Positions 33,461-42,364 of a DNA stretch of 64,000 nucleotides are shown one piece after another. Below the pieces are notes generated by a model that had not been told where the DNA came from, did not search any database, and was given only the letters and a program-made list of their open reading frames with translations. Made by a program: the position numbers and the translations under genes. The stretch's first letter is position 1. Each line of letters starts with the position of its first letter. This stretch comes from an uncultured Tenacibaculum sp. (GTDB lineage Bacteria > Bacteroidota > Bacteroidia > Flavobacteriales > Flavobacteriaceae), in contig CANLMR010000001.1 of NCBI GenBank assembly GCA_947492185.1, positions 124,001 to 188,000 of the forward strand, in the 5' to 3' direction.

Positions 33461-34192
33461 ATGAAAAAATTTGCTTTTCTATTCTTGGCCTTTGTTTTGT
33501 CCAATTGTTCTAAAACAGTTCAAAACTATAAGTCAGACAATATCAAAATCACCAAAGTTTCGGATCACGTATGGCAACACACCTCTACTCTAGAAACAAA
33601 ATCTTTTGGTGATGTTCCTTGTAATGGTGCAATTATGGTTGATAATGGAAAAGCTGTTGTTTTTGATACACCGGTTGGAAAAAAAGCCGCAATTGAGTTG
33701 ATTGCTTGGGTTCAAACTGAATTAAACACTAAAATTATTGCAATTGTTCCAACTCATTTTCACATTGATTGTTTAGATACTCTCGATGAATTCCATAATG
33801 TAAATATTGAATCTTTCGCTTCAGAAAAAACTATTGACCTCGCAAAAATCAACAATTTTAGTATTCCAAAGAATAGCTTCAATTCTTATAAAGAGTTCCA
33901 AATAGGTAATAGTAAGGTGATTGTTTCTTTTATGGGTGAAGGACATACTAAAGATAATATCGTAGCCTACTTTCACAAAGATAATGTGCTTTTTGGTGGT
34001 TGTTTAGTTAAAAGTTTAAAAGCTCCGAAAGGTAATTTGGCAGACGCTAATATTAATGAATGGTCGAACACTATTCAGAAGATAAAATCTACTTATCCAA
34101 ATATAAAATTTGTTATACCTGGTCATGGAAAATCTGGCAATTATGAATTATTAGATTATACACAACAACTATTTCAAGAAAGCTCTTTATAA
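33461..34192 (+). CDS. Subclass B1 metallo-beta-lactamase homologue, lipoprotein
   Basis: A 243-residue zinc hydrolase. Lipobox LSNC (Cys16) suggests an envelope lipoprotein. All B1 zinc ligands are present: HFHID (His99, His101, Asp103), GHTKDNIV (His162), GGC (Cys181), PGHG (His222), plus the substrate-contacting Lys184 in CLVKS and the typical GNLADAN and following Trp. Odd: the segment after the HXHXD motif is CLDTLDEF instead of the usual x-x-G-G, so the two glycines are Asp and Thr. Whether it hydrolyses carbapenems cannot be read. ATG 33461 is 4 nt after the DUF4286 stop, so it is probably expressed with its neighbours. Confidence 0.88.
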   Translation: MKKFAFLFLAFVLSNCSKTVQNYKSDNIKITKVSDHVWQHTSTLETKSFGDVPCNGAIMVDNGKAVVFDTPVGKKAAIELIAWVQTELNTKIIAIVPTHFHIDCLDTLDEFHNVNIESFASEKTIDLAKINNFSIPKNSFNSYKEFQIGNSKVIVSFMGEGHTKDNIVAYFHKDNVLFGGCLVKSLKAPKGNLADANINEWSNTIQKIKSTYPNIKFVIPGHGKSGNYELLDYTQQLFQESSL

Positions 34193-34197
34193 CTTGC

Positions 34198-34205
34198 TAT
34201 CTTTG
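34198..34205 (+). promoter_or_regulatory. -7 promoter element (TATCTTTG) of rsmA
   Basis: Perfect TAnnTTTG between the two genes, 4 nt before the rsmA ATG; suggests a separate, leaderless rsmA transcript. Confidence 0.5.
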
Positions 34206-34209
34206 TAGC

Positions 34210-35034
34210 ATGAGTGTACGCGCAAAAAAACATTTAGGTCAACATTTTTTAACGGATGAAAACATTGCTAAAAAAATAGCAGATACCTTAACAGAACAAA
34301 ACTACAGTAATGTACTAGAAATTGGTCCTGGAATGGGTGTTTTAACCAAGTATTTATTAGAAAAAAAACCTAGAGTTACTGTGTTAGAACTCGATTCAGA
34401 ATCTGTAACCTATTTACAGGACACCTTCCCTGTAGAACATTTTAAATTAGATACCTCAAAAGATAAGTTTCAAATTATAGAAGGTGATTTCTTAAAGCAA
34501 AATTTACAACAAATTTTCAATGGAGAATCAGTAGCAATTATTGGAAATTTTCCGTACAACATTTCTACTCAAATAGTATTTAAAGCTATTGAAAACAGAG
34601 ATATTGTTCCAGAGTTTTCAGGTATGTTTCAAAAAGAAGTTGCACAACGAATAGCAGAAAAAAAAGGAAGTAAAGCTTACGGTATTTTATCTGTAATTGC
34701 GCAAGCCTTTTATGATGTTGAATACTTATTCACCGTTCCTCCTACTGTTTTCAATCCACCTCCAAAAGTAGATTCTGGAGTAATGCGTATGATTCGAAAA
34801 GAAAATTACACATTACCTGTAAATGAAAAATTATTCATACGAGTGGTTAAAACCGCATTTAACCAACGAAGAAAAATGCTCCGAAGTAGTTTAAAATCTA
34901 TGAATCTCTCGGATAACTTAAAACAAGACCCTATATTTGCCATGCGTCCCGAACAGTTATCGGTACAAGAATTTATAGAATTGACGGACAAAATTGCAAG
35001 TCATGGCGATAGAAATAACGAAAGAACTTCTTAA
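34210..35034 (+). CDS. rsmA: 16S rRNA (adenine1518/1519-N6)-dimethyltransferase
   Basis: Dimethylates two adjacent adenines in the 3' hairpin of 16S rRNA late in 30S assembly (KsgA). 274 residues. Visible: N-terminal [20 protein letters not shown], the SAM-binding [27 protein letters not shown], the acidic EGDFLK, the catalytic NFPYNIST (the Bacteroidetes form of NLPY), and [15 protein letters not shown]. The C-terminal helical domain includes [15 protein letters not shown]. The start is 4 nt after a -7 element. The 3' end overlaps mgtE by 32 bases, so both are in one operon. Confidence 0.96.
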   Translation: MSVRAKKHLGQHFLTDENIAKKIADTLTEQNYSNVLEIGPGMGVLTKYLLEKKPRVTVLELDSESVTYLQDTFPVEHFKLDTSKDKFQIIEGDFLKQNLQQIFNGESVAIIGNFPYNISTQIVFKAIENRDIVPEFSGMFQKEVAQRIAEKKGSKAYGILSVIAQAFYDVEYLFTVPPTVFNPPPKVDSGVMRMIRKENYTLPVNEKLFIRVVKTAFNQRRKMLRSSLKSMNLSDNLKQDPIFAMRPEQLSVQEFIELTDKIASHGDRNNERTS

Positions 35035-36352
35035 AAACGTTTCCAACTTAATCGCAAATCAAAAAGATTCTGCGCTTTCTGATTTATTTGCGGACGTACA
35101 CCACGCCGATATAGCTGAAGTTTTAGATGAATTAACTTTTGATGAAGCCTTATACATTATTCGTTTATTAGATAGTGAAACTACTTCTGAAGTGTTAATG
35201 GATGTTGATGATGATGTTCGTGAAAAAATTCTTGAACAATTATCTGCCAAAGAAATTGCAGAAGAAATTGAGGAATTAGATACCGATGATGCAGCCGACG
35301 TAATTGCTGAACTTCCAGAAGAACGTAAGGAAGCGGTAATGCAACAAATCGAAGATGAAGAACACGCCAAAGAGATTGTTGAACTTCTTCGCTTTGATGA
35401 AAACTCTGCCGGTGGTTTAATGGCTAAGGAATTAGTTAAAGTAAACGAAAACTGGTCTGTTTTAGGTTGTGTTACTAAAATGCGTGCTCAAGCAACAGAA
35501 GTTACTAGAGTTCATTCTATTTATGTAGTAGATGATGGTGGTAAATTAAAAGGTCGTTTATCATTAAAAGATCTTTTAATGGCTTCGACAAAAGCTAAAA
35601 TTTCCGATATATATATTCCAAGAGTAGATTTTGTGAATGTTCATGATAGTGCTGAAGATGTTGCCAATATAATGCGTAAATACGATTTAGAAGCAATTCC
35701 TGTTGTAGATGAATTAGGAATTTTAGTGGGTCGTATTACTATTGATGATATTGTTGATGTAATTAAAGAAGAAGCTGATAAAGATTATCAATTAGCAGCT
35801 GGTATTACACAAGATGTTGAGGCCGACGATACTATTTTAGAACTTACTCGAGCACGTTTACCATGGTTGTTTTTAGGATTGATTGGAGGAATTGGTGCCT
35901 TTTTAATTATGGGTGGTTTTGAAGATTCTTTTAAAGAAAACGCCGTATTATTTTTCTTTACTCCATTAATTGCTGCAATGGCGGGAAATGTTGGAGTACA
36001 ATCTTCTGCGATTATAGTGCAAGGTTTAGCCAATGATGATGTAAAAGGAAGTGTAAACAAACGTTTAATTAAAGAAATGCTATTAGCAACCTTAAACGGA
36101 ATTGCTTTAGCTATTGTTCTTTTTATATTCATTTGGTTTTATAATAACGATTTACAAACCTCTTTTGCTGTTTCCGTTTCGTTAGTTGTAGTAATTATTG
36201 TAGCCGGATTAATAGGTACGTTTATTCCATTATTTTTAGATAAACGTGGCATCGATCCTGCAATTGCAACAGGTCCGTTTATTACAACAAGTAATGATAT
36301 CTTTGGTATTCTGATATACTTTACAATTGCTAAATTAATTCTAGGAGTATAA
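35003..36352 (+). CDS. mgtE: Magnesium transporter MgtE
   Basis: A 449-residue Mg2+ channel. Order: cytoplasmic N domain (superhelical, very acidic; [40 protein letters not shown]), tandem CBS domains (about 135-255; [19 protein letters not shown] and [20 protein letters not shown]), then five membrane helices (about 285-449; [57 protein letters not shown]). The acidic domains close the pore when Mg2+ is high. ATG 35003 inside the end of rsmA is preferred to an upstream TTG. No Mg2+ riboswitch is seen, as expected for an overlapping gene. Confidence 0.95.
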   Translation: MAIEITKELLKNVSNLIANQKDSALSDLFADVHHADIAEVLDELTFDEALYIIRLLDSETTSEVLMDVDDDVREKILEQLSAKEIAEEIEELDTDDAADVIAELPEERKEAVMQQIEDEEHAKEIVELLRFDENSAGGLMAKELVKVNENWSVLGCVTKMRAQATEVTRVHSIYVVDDGGKLKGRLSLKDLLMASTKAKISDIYIPRVDFVNVHDSAEDVANIMRKYDLEAIPVVDELGILVGRITIDDIVDVIKEEADKDYQLAAGITQDVEADDTILELTRARLPWLFLGLIGGIGAFLIMGGFEDSFKENAVLFFFTPLIAAMAGNVGVQSSAIIVQGLANDDVKGSVNKRLIKEMLLATLNGIALAIVLFIFIWFYNNDLQTSFAVSVSLVVVIIVAGLIGTFIPLFLDKRGIDPAIATGPFITTSNDIFGILIYFTIAKLILGV

Positions 36353-36356
36353 TTCT

Positions 36357-36911
36357 ATGATTAGAATTGATGATTCTTTAATAACTCCAGAAATTAAACA
36401 AACGCTATTAGCAAACTCAGAACAATTCACTTTTCAAAAAAATGAAATCTTAGTTGATTCTGGAAAAATATGTAATTACCTATTCATTATCGAACAGGGA
36501 ATGCTTCGAAGCTTTTACTATAACAAAAAAGGTAATGATGTAACCAATTGGTTTTCTAGTGAGCAAATGGTTATTACAGAAGCTTATAGTTTTTTCAAAC
36601 GAAAACCTAGTAATATTATCATTGAAGCAATTGAAGAAACTACTGTAAAAGCAATTTCTCATGAACAACTAGAAAAAGTTTTAAGTAATTCGAAGGAAGT
36701 AGAACGATTTATTCGTCTTCTTGTTACAGAAATTATGCTCACCTTAGGTAAAAAAGTAATTTACTACCAAAACAAAACTGCAAAAGAACGCTACGACGAT
36801 TTGCTAAAAACGCATCCCAATATTTTCAAGCGAGCCAACCTCGGTCATATAGCAGGATATTTAGGTTTAACACGACAAAGTTTAAGTAGAATCAGATCAA
36901 AATCTGAATAA
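36357..36911 (+). CDS. Crp/Fnr family transcriptional regulator
   Basis: A 184-residue regulator with an N-terminal cyclic-nucleotide-binding-like beta-roll (LVDSGKICNYLFIIEQGMLR, GNDVTNWFSSEQMVITEAYS) and a C-terminal helix-turn-helix (NLGHIAGYLGLTRQSLSRIR, about 160-180). It lacks the phosphate-binding-cassette residues of true cAMP receptors, as do most Bacteroidetes members, so the signal is unknown. It starts 4 nt after mgtE and precedes the SDR/ACAD operon by about 85 nt, which makes that operon a possible target. Confidence 0.9.
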   Translation: MIRIDDSLITPEIKQTLLANSEQFTFQKNEILVDSGKICNYLFIIEQGMLRSFYYNKKGNDVTNWFSSEQMVITEAYSFFKRKPSNIIIEAIEETTVKAISHEQLEKVLSNSKEVERFIRLLVTEIMLTLGKKVIYYQNKTAKERYDDLLKTHPNIFKRANLGHIAGYLGLTRQSLSRIRSKSE

Positions 36912-36995
36912 TTACATTTCCTTTTTTAACATAGGTGAAAAAATAAGCCATTTCAAATTCTTACTTTTAGAGTATACAATTCAAATTCAACTATT

Positions 36996-37757
36996 GTGAA
37001 TCGAAAAAACATACTCATTACTGGAGCTAGTTCTGGTTTAGGAAAAGGAATGGCCATAGAATTTGCAAAACAAGGCTGCAATTTAGCACTATGTGCCAGA
37101 CGAACAGAAAAGCTTGAAGCTCTTAAAGAAGAACTACTTAACATTAACGGTAATATCTCAGTTTTTATTCGACCATTAGATGTTACTAAGCAAGAGGATG
37201 TATTTTCAGTTTTCAATAGCTTTCATGAAGATTTTAAAACTGAAAACGGAACTTTAGATCGAGTTATCGTGAATGCAGGTATAGGAAAAGGAGCTTCTAT
37301 TGGTAAAGGATTTGCAAACCAGAATATGCAGACCGCTGTTACAAATTTCTGCGGTGCCTTAAATCAGATGGAAGCGGCTATGGAAATTTTTCGAGCACAA
37401 AACGCTGGTCATTTGGTTGTAATCTCTTCTATGTCTGCTTTCAGAGGTTATCCAAGAGCATTGTCAGTTTATGCCGCAACAAAAGCAGGTGTTAGAAGTT
37501 TAGCTGAAGGAATCAGAGCAGATGTTTTAAAAAAACCAATTAATGTTTCTACTATATTTCCTGGATACATTCAATCTGAAATGACAGATTCTATTGGTAA
37601 ACCTCCACCTTTTATGATTCCTTTAGAAAAAGGGTCTAAGCTTTTAGTAAAAGCCATCAATAAAGAAAAAGCCAATGCCTTTGTTCCTTTTTGGCCTTGG
37701 CGCTTTTTTAAATTACTAATGCCGTTTTTCACATTAAAAATGTTGAGAAAATTTTAA
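36996..37757 (+). CDS. Short-chain dehydrogenase/reductase (first of two)
   Basis: A 253-residue NAD(P)-dependent oxidoreductase. The Rossmann glycine motif TGASSGLGKGMA is at residues ~9-20, CARRTEKLEAL marks the cofactor-specificity loop (Arg after Ala suggests NADP), VNAGIGKGA replaces NNAG (VNAG), SSMSAFRG holds the catalytic serine and YAATKAG the Tyr-x-x-x-Lys. The C-terminus (FWPWRFFKLLMPFFTLKMLR) is hydrophobic and basic, suggesting membrane association. GTG 36996 is the start. It is followed by the acyl-CoA dehydrogenase after 11 nt. Confidence 0.9.
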   Translation: MNRKNILITGASSGLGKGMAIEFAKQGCNLALCARRTEKLEALKEELLNINGNISVFIRPLDVTKQEDVFSVFNSFHEDFKTENGTLDRVIVNAGIGKGASIGKGFANQNMQTAVTNFCGALNQMEAAMEIFRAQNAGHLVVISSMSAFRGYPRALSVYAATKAGVRSLAEGIRADVLKKPINVSTIFPGYIQSEMTDSIGKPPPFMIPLEKGSKLLVKAINKEKANAFVPFWPWRFFKLLMPFFTLKMLRKF

Positions 37758-37768
37758 GCTATATCCTA

Positions 37769-38992
37769 ATGAATTTCAGTCCTTCTCAAAAATCTAAAGA
37801 CTATTTAAGTCGACTAAAAAAGTTCATGGATCAACATGTGTATCCACTAGAACATGAATTTACTCAATACTACAAACAACATAATTCTTCGGGAAACTGG
37901 AAAGAATGGACAGAACATCCCAAATTAGAACATTTAAAAGAACTTGCTAAAGAGGCTGGTTTATGGAATTTGTTCTTACCTGATAATGAATTAGGACAAG
38001 GATTAAGCGTACTTGATTACGCTCCGCTTGCAGAAGAAATGGGGCGTGTTTACAATGCGGCAGAAATTTTTAATTGTAATGCTCCAGATACAGGAAATAT
38101 GGAAGTACTGTATCATTTTGGTTCTGATGAACAGAAAAAAGAATGGTTACAGCCTTTACTTGATGGAAAAATAAAATCTGTATTCTGTATGACAGAACCT
38201 GATGTCGCTTCTTCTGATGCGACGAATATAGAAACATCTATTATTGAAGAGGGAGACGATATTGTAATCAATGGAAAGAAATGGTGGTCTACAGGATTAG
38301 GACATCCTATGGCAAAATTGGCAATTGTATTAGGCAAAACCGATACCACTCAAGAAAAACACAAACAACACAGCATGGTGTTAGTTCCTTTAGATACGCT
38401 TGGAGTAGAAATTAAACGTATGCAAAATACATTTGGCGTTTATGATGCTCCTGCGGGACATGGAGAAGTTCATTTTACAAACGTCCGCGTTCCTAAAAAG
38501 AATTTAATTATGGATTTTGGAGCTGGTTTCGCCATCGCACAAGGAAGATTAGGGCCAGGAAGAATTCATCATTGTATGCGTTGTATTGGCGCAGCTGAAC
38601 GTGCTTTACAATTAGCTATAATTAGAAGTGGAACCAGACAAGCTTTCGGAAAACCTTTGGCTAAACTCGGTGGAAATTCTGAACAATTTGCTAAAGCCAG
38701 AATTGCTATAGATCAGGCTCGCTTACTAACACATTATGCTGCCTGGAAAATTGATGAACACGGTGTAAAAAATAGCATGACCGAAATTTCAGCTATAAAA
38801 GTAGTTGCGCCAAACGTGTTACAAGAAGTAAGCGATATGGCCATGCAAATTCATGGAGGAGCTGGATTATCAGATGATTTTCCTCTAATTAATTTCTTTA
38901 TACAAGCTAGAGCTTTACGATTAGCAGATGGACCAGATGAAGTTCATTTACGAATGATTTCTAGACTTGAATTTAAAAAATACTTGAGCTAA
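37769..38992 (+). CDS. ACAD10/11-like acyl-CoA dehydrogenase
   Basis: A 407-residue FAD-dependent acyl-CoA dehydrogenase. The stretch CMTEPDVASSDATNIETSI followed by INGKKWWSTGLGHP is strikingly like the dehydrogenase domain of human ACAD11, including the WW and the SDATNIE variant of the FAD loop. Also typical: GPGRIHHCMRCIGAAERALQ, RQAFGKPLAKLGGN, IHGGAGLSDDFPL and LADGPDEVHLRMI. In mammals the ACAD10/11 enzymes carry a fused APH-type kinase domain; here the kinase is the next gene, overlapping by one base (TAATG). This suggests phosphorylation-driven processing of 4-hydroxyacyl-CoA, as in the bacterial levulinate (lva) pathway. Confidence 0.92.
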   Translation: MNFSPSQKSKDYLSRLKKFMDQHVYPLEHEFTQYYKQHNSSGNWKEWTEHPKLEHLKELAKEAGLWNLFLPDNELGQGLSVLDYAPLAEEMGRVYNAAEIFNCNAPDTGNMEVLYHFGSDEQKKEWLQPLLDGKIKSVFCMTEPDVASSDATNIETSIIEEGDDIVINGKKWWSTGLGHPMAKLAIVLGKTDTTQEKHKQHSMVLVPLDTLGVEIKRMQNTFGVYDAPAGHGEVHFTNVRVPKKNLIMDFGAGFAIAQGRLGPGRIHHCMRCIGAAERALQLAIIRSGTRQAFGKPLAKLGGNSEQFAKARIAIDQARLLTHYAAWKIDEHGVKNSMTEISAIKVVAPNVLQEVSDMAMQIHGGAGLSDDFPLINFFIQARALRLADGPDEVHLRMISRLEFKKYLS

Positions 38993-40059
38993 TGTCGAAC
39001 ACAATTAAAGATCTTGAAAAACAACAACGCTCTGGTGAGGAATTAGACCTTAATAGTTTATTACCATGGATTAAAAATCATATTCCAACTATCGATGATA
39101 ATCCTACAATAACACAATTCTCTGGAGGAGCATCAAATTGGACATATCGTCTAAAGTTTAATCAACATGATATTATTCTTAGGAGAGCTCCACTTGGAAA
39201 AAAAGCAGCAGGAGCGCATGATATGCCAAGAGAATATTATCTACAACAAAAATTAAAACCACATTATCCTTATGTTCCAGAAATGATTGCAGTTTGTGAA
39301 GACGAATCTGTTTTAGGCTCCACCTTTTATTTAATGGAACGATTGGAAGGAATTATTCTTAGAAAAAATCTTCCCAAAGGAATTCAATGGGATGAAAATA
39401 TGGTCAGAAAAATATGCTATTCTTTCTGGGATAAAATGATTCATTTACACAATGTTGATTATAAAAAAGAAGGATTACAAGATTTAGGAAAAGGTGAAGG
39501 CTATATTGAACGTCAAATCTTAGGTTGGAATAAACGATATATAAATGCTAAAACATGGAATGTTCCTTCAGGAAAAAAGGTAAGACAATGGTTAAAAAAC
39601 AATATGCCGAAGGAAGAAAATCTTTGTATAATTCACAATGATTTTCGATTAGATAATGTTGTTATAGACCCGTCAGATCCAGAAAACATTCTAGGTGTTT
39701 TAGATTGGGAATTGGCTTCTATTGGAGATCCTCTAATGGATTTAGGTAATAGCTTAGCATATTGGGTACAAGAACAAGATGATTTCTTTGTAAAATCCAT
39801 CCGAAGACAACCGAGTAATATTCCTGGTATGTTAACTAGAGAAGAAATTATAGCATACTATTGTAAACAAACAGGCAGAACAATTGAAGATTTTCGTTTT
39901 TATAGAGTTTATGGGTTATTCCGATTAGCAGGAATAGTGCAACAGATATATTATCGTTATTCCAAAGGATATACAAAAAACAAAGCTTTTAAAAATTTTT
40001 GGCTGGTTTCTATTTATCTCATTAAAACCTGTGAAAACATAATTAAACATAAAAAGTAA
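38992..40059 (+). CDS. APH-fold phosphotransferase (ACAD10/11 kinase-like)
   Basis: A 355-residue aminoglycoside-phosphotransferase-fold kinase. Visible: FSGGASNWTYRLKF (glycine loop), IILRRAPLGKKAAGAHDMPR (invariant Lys/Arg region), FYLMERLEGIILR (hinge), the catalytic loop IIHNDFRLDNVVID and the metal-binding VLDWELASIGDPLMDLGNSL. The PRE...AHDM and DWELATIGDPL patterns mark the ACAD10/11 kinase group rather than antibiotic kinases. Its ATG overlaps the dehydrogenase stop codon. Expected role: phosphorylate the hydroxyl of a hydroxyacyl-CoA so that the dehydrogenase-like partner can eliminate it. Confidence 0.9.
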   Translation: MSNTIKDLEKQQRSGEELDLNSLLPWIKNHIPTIDDNPTITQFSGGASNWTYRLKFNQHDIILRRAPLGKKAAGAHDMPREYYLQQKLKPHYPYVPEMIAVCEDESVLGSTFYLMERLEGIILRKNLPKGIQWDENMVRKICYSFWDKMIHLHNVDYKKEGLQDLGKGEGYIERQILGWNKRYINAKTWNVPSGKKVRQWLKNNMPKEENLCIIHNDFRLDNVVIDPSDPENILGVLDWELASIGDPLMDLGNSLAYWVQEQDDFFVKSIRRQPSNIPGMLTREEIIAYYCKQTGRTIEDFRFYRVYGLFRLAGIVQQIYYRYSKGYTKNKAFKNFWLVSIYLIKTCENIIKHKK

Positions 40060-40078
40060 CTTCTAACAACTACTCATT

Positions 40079-40900
40079 ATGAATCTAAAAAAATTGAATA
40101 CTTTATATCCTAACAAAGTTGCTTTTATCACCGGAGCGGGATCTGGATTAGGTGCTGCTTTTGCCAAAATACTTTACCAAAATAATTGGACACTCCATTT
40201 AAGTGACATCAATGAAAACACTTTAAAAAATGTAGTTCAAGATTTAAAAACAAATGAAAATATATTTCAATATGCATTAGATGTTAGCAATAAGAGTCAG
40301 TTTGAAAGTGTAGTTAATGAAGTATATAAAAATACTGAATCTGTAGATATAGTAATTAACAATGCGGGAATTGGTGACGGACTTTTATTTAAAGATTATC
40401 CAATTGATAAATGGGAAAAAATGATTGAAGTGAATCTAATGGGAACTTTTTATGGCTGTCATTTTTTTACACCTCATCTTTTGAAACAAAAAAGAGGTTT
40501 GATACTTAATATTGGAAGTTCGGCTGGTTTTATGAATGCTCCTGCAATGTCTGCGTATAGTACTTCCAAAGCTGCTGTGTATTCGCTGTCTGAGTCTTTA
40601 TATCACGAATTAAAACCTTATAATATTCAAGTAAGTGTGTTAACACCAACATTTTTTAAAACGAACATTATGGAAAATGCTAGTTCTAGTATGTTTAAAG
40701 GTTTTGCTGAAAAACAAATGAAATATTCTAAAACCAATGCAGACGAAGTTGCTTATATTACAATTGAACAAGCATCAAAAGGAAAATTTCAAATCATACA
40801 TCCAACCGATGCAAAAACTAAGTTTTTCTATAAAAAATGGCTGCCAAAGTTAGTTGAAAAGCAATACACAAAAATGATGGAGAAGCTTTCTAAATACTAA
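40079..40900 (+). CDS. Short-chain dehydrogenase/reductase (second of two)
   Basis: A 273-residue SDR with TGAGSGLGAAFAK (cofactor motif), HLSDINENTLKNVV where Asp favours NAD, NNAGIGDGLLF, NIGSSAGFMNAPAMSAYSTS with catalytic Ser and Tyr, and the lysine in YSTSKAAV. It is not a close copy of the first SDR: cofactor loop and C-terminus differ. It follows the kinase by 19 nt and closes the operon. A 3-hydroxyacyl-CoA dehydrogenase role would fit the pathway suggested by its neighbours; this is inference. Confidence 0.9.
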   Translation: MNLKKLNTLYPNKVAFITGAGSGLGAAFAKILYQNNWTLHLSDINENTLKNVVQDLKTNENIFQYALDVSNKSQFESVVNEVYKNTESVDIVINNAGIGDGLLFKDYPIDKWEKMIEVNLMGTFYGCHFFTPHLLKQKRGLILNIGSSAGFMNAPAMSAYSTSKAAVYSLSESLYHELKPYNIQVSVLTPTFFKTNIMENASSSMFKGFAEKQMKYSKTNADEVAYITIEQASKGKFQIIHPTDAKTKFFYKKWLPKLVEKQYTKMMEKLSKY

Positions 40901-40958
40901 CCTTTTTTAAACAGCATTTATAATTGAATATTATTAAAAGCTCAAACCCTTTTTTAAT

Positions 40959-40966
40959 TACATTTG
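40959..40966 (+). promoter_or_regulatory. -7 promoter element (TACATTTG)
   Basis: Perfect TAnnTTTG match 31 nt before the secreted-protein gene at 40998. Confidence 0.45.
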
Positions 40967-40997
40967 CAATTCAAAAATTGTAATTAACACTTTAAAA

Positions 40998-41513
40998 ATG
41001 ATGAAAAAATTATTAGTATTTGTATTTATTATCACTATAAAATCAATCTTTTCACAAACTGAAACAAAACTTGAGTTTATAAATGAAACAACAGTTTTGT
41101 TGAATGATGAAAAAATAAATAAAAACACAACTTTTGATGAAGTAAAGAAACTTCTGGGAGAACCTGTTTTATATAAAAAGTACGTAACTGGAAAAGTAAA
41201 TTATCATTATAAGGAAAAAGGAATTTCTGTACATACAATGAATGGTAATTTATTATTTATTGGATTTAACTATAACTGGGACGGAGATAAGACTTTTCCT
41301 AATACTTCTTATAAAGGAAAATTAAATATTGATGGTGTTGATTTTGACCAAAATTCAACAAAAGAAAACCAGAAAAAAATAAAAAATGTTGAGTTTATGG
41401 AACTAATGCCAGGTTTGGTATTCTCTAAGCCAAAAAATGGTAAAAAAAATACTCTCATTATATTAGGCTATAAAGATAACAAAGTCACTCAAATTGGTTT
41501 TGAATTTCACTAA
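40998..41513 (+). CDS. Secreted protein, DUF7738-like, 171 aa
   Basis: Signal peptide (LLVFVFIITIKSIFSQ) followed by a small beta-rich domain. The segment NDEKINKNTTFDEVKKLLGE followed by HYKEKGISVHTM resembles DUF7738-type proteins of flavobacteria ('..IN..TT..E....LG.P....Y...GI..'); a weak, pattern-based assignment. The second half (ELMPGLVFSKPKNGKKNTLI) looks like another strand pair. Two ATGs, 40998 and 41001, are equivalent. First of a run of small secreted proteins; function unknown. Confidence 0.6.
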   Translation: MMKKLLVFVFIITIKSIFSQTETKLEFINETTVLLNDEKINKNTTFDEVKKLLGEPVLYKKYVTGKVNYHYKEKGISVHTMNGNLLFIGFNYNWDGDKTFPNTSYKGKLNIDGVDFDQNSTKENQKKIKNVEFMELMPGLVFSKPKNGKKNTLIILGYKDNKVTQIGFEFH

Positions 41514-41544
41514 GAGTATATCAATTTTAAAATTTAGTGAACAT

Positions 41545-41552
41545 TATATTTG
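41545..41552 (+). promoter_or_regulatory. -7 promoter element (TATATTTG)
   Basis: Perfect TAnnTTTG, 2 nt before ATG 41555; implies a leaderless message and excludes the earlier GTG at 41537. Confidence 0.45.
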
Positions 41553-41554
41553 CT

Positions 41555-42262
41555 ATGAAAAAGATAATTTCAATTTTAACTTTGTTGCTTATTCAACAAG
41601 TTTGTAATAGTCAAACAAATAATAGTAATACGTTTAATGTTATTATTCCTTATTGTGGAATAGAGAGTGATTTAGACCAAATAAAAGACACTTTAAGCTC
41701 TGAGTATTTTGCAGTATATCAAAATAAAGATTATCACAATTGGGATAATTTTCAGATAAAAAAATATGCTCCTAAAAAAAGCCCTTTACCAAAATTTTTA
41801 ATAAAAGGACTCCAGTTAAAAGACAATACATTTACTACTGGAAAATGGATTAATAGAATGTTTTACCCTGGAGAATCTTTAGCTTTTACGATAGTTAACA
41901 TCAAAAACGAAGAGTATAACAAAAGTTATTATATCTATGCTAAAGGAAAATTGGTTGAAACTAAAAAAAATGAATTTCCATATTTCAGTAAAATGGAAAA
42001 TTATGAACTAATTGTGGCTAATCATAGAGATAATTTAAAGCAACAAGTTAGAAAAATGGATTTATCTTCATTTGGTTCAGGTGGTTTTGAAGGTGGTCTA
42101 TTTATATATTGGATTGGTGATATAAATAGCGATCATAAACTTGATATGCTTATTGGAACATCTAGTCATTATGCATTTACAGAAATTTCTTTACTACTTT
42201 CTAATGATGATGATCAAAAGTTATTTGTTGAATACAAAGTTGGTGGATGTTCTTCTTGTTAA
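41555..42262 (+). CDS. Secreted protein with FG-GAP/VCBS-like motif, probably truncated by a nonsense codon
   Basis: A 235-residue product with signal peptide (ISILTLLLIQQVCNSQ). Near the C-terminus IGDINSDHKLDMLIGTSSH is the D-x-N-x-D-x-x-L-D calcium-loop pattern of FG-GAP/VCBS repeats. The frame stops at TAA 42260-42262 right after GGCSSC, but continues open for 33 more codons to a TAA at 42362 that overlaps the ATG of the next gene (TAATG). This suggests the original stop was at 42364 and that the internal TAA is a point mutation. The shortened protein keeps the recognisable domain and may still work. Confidence 0.6.
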   Translation: MKKIISILTLLLIQQVCNSQTNNSNTFNVIIPYCGIESDLDQIKDTLSSEYFAVYQNKDYHNWDNFQIKKYAPKKSPLPKFLIKGLQLKDNTFTTGKWINRMFYPGESLAFTIVNIKNEEYNKSYYIYAKGKLVETKKNEFPYFSKMENYELIVANHRDNLKQQVRKMDLSSFGSGGFEGGLFIYWIGDINSDHKLDMLIGTSSHYAFTEISLLLSNDDDQKLFVEYKVGGCSSC

Positions 42263-42364
42263 AGACAAGTATTATTAAAAAGTAATAAAATAGATACTAC
42301 TACAGTAGAATTCCAAAATAAATTAATTCAATTAGGACTAATGCATCTTAAAAATAATAAGTAA
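42263..42364 (+). pseudogene. Detached 3' tail of the preceding gene after an in-frame TAA
   Basis: 33 sense codons (RQVLLKSNKIDTTTVEFQNK and on, to LMHLKNNK) in the same frame as the upstream gene, ending in a stop that overlaps the next ATG. No start codon of its own near the front. Confidence 0.5.

Noticed and set aside
35059..35370. 103-codon minus-strand frame inside mgtE
   Set aside because: Ser-rich product caused by antisense reading of the acidic MgtE N domain; mgtE itself is unambiguous.
42260..42262. Selenocysteine or recoding at the internal stop after CSSC
   Set aside because: The codon is TAA, not TGA; no SECIS-like element was looked for beyond this, and a plain nonsense mutation explains the pattern.
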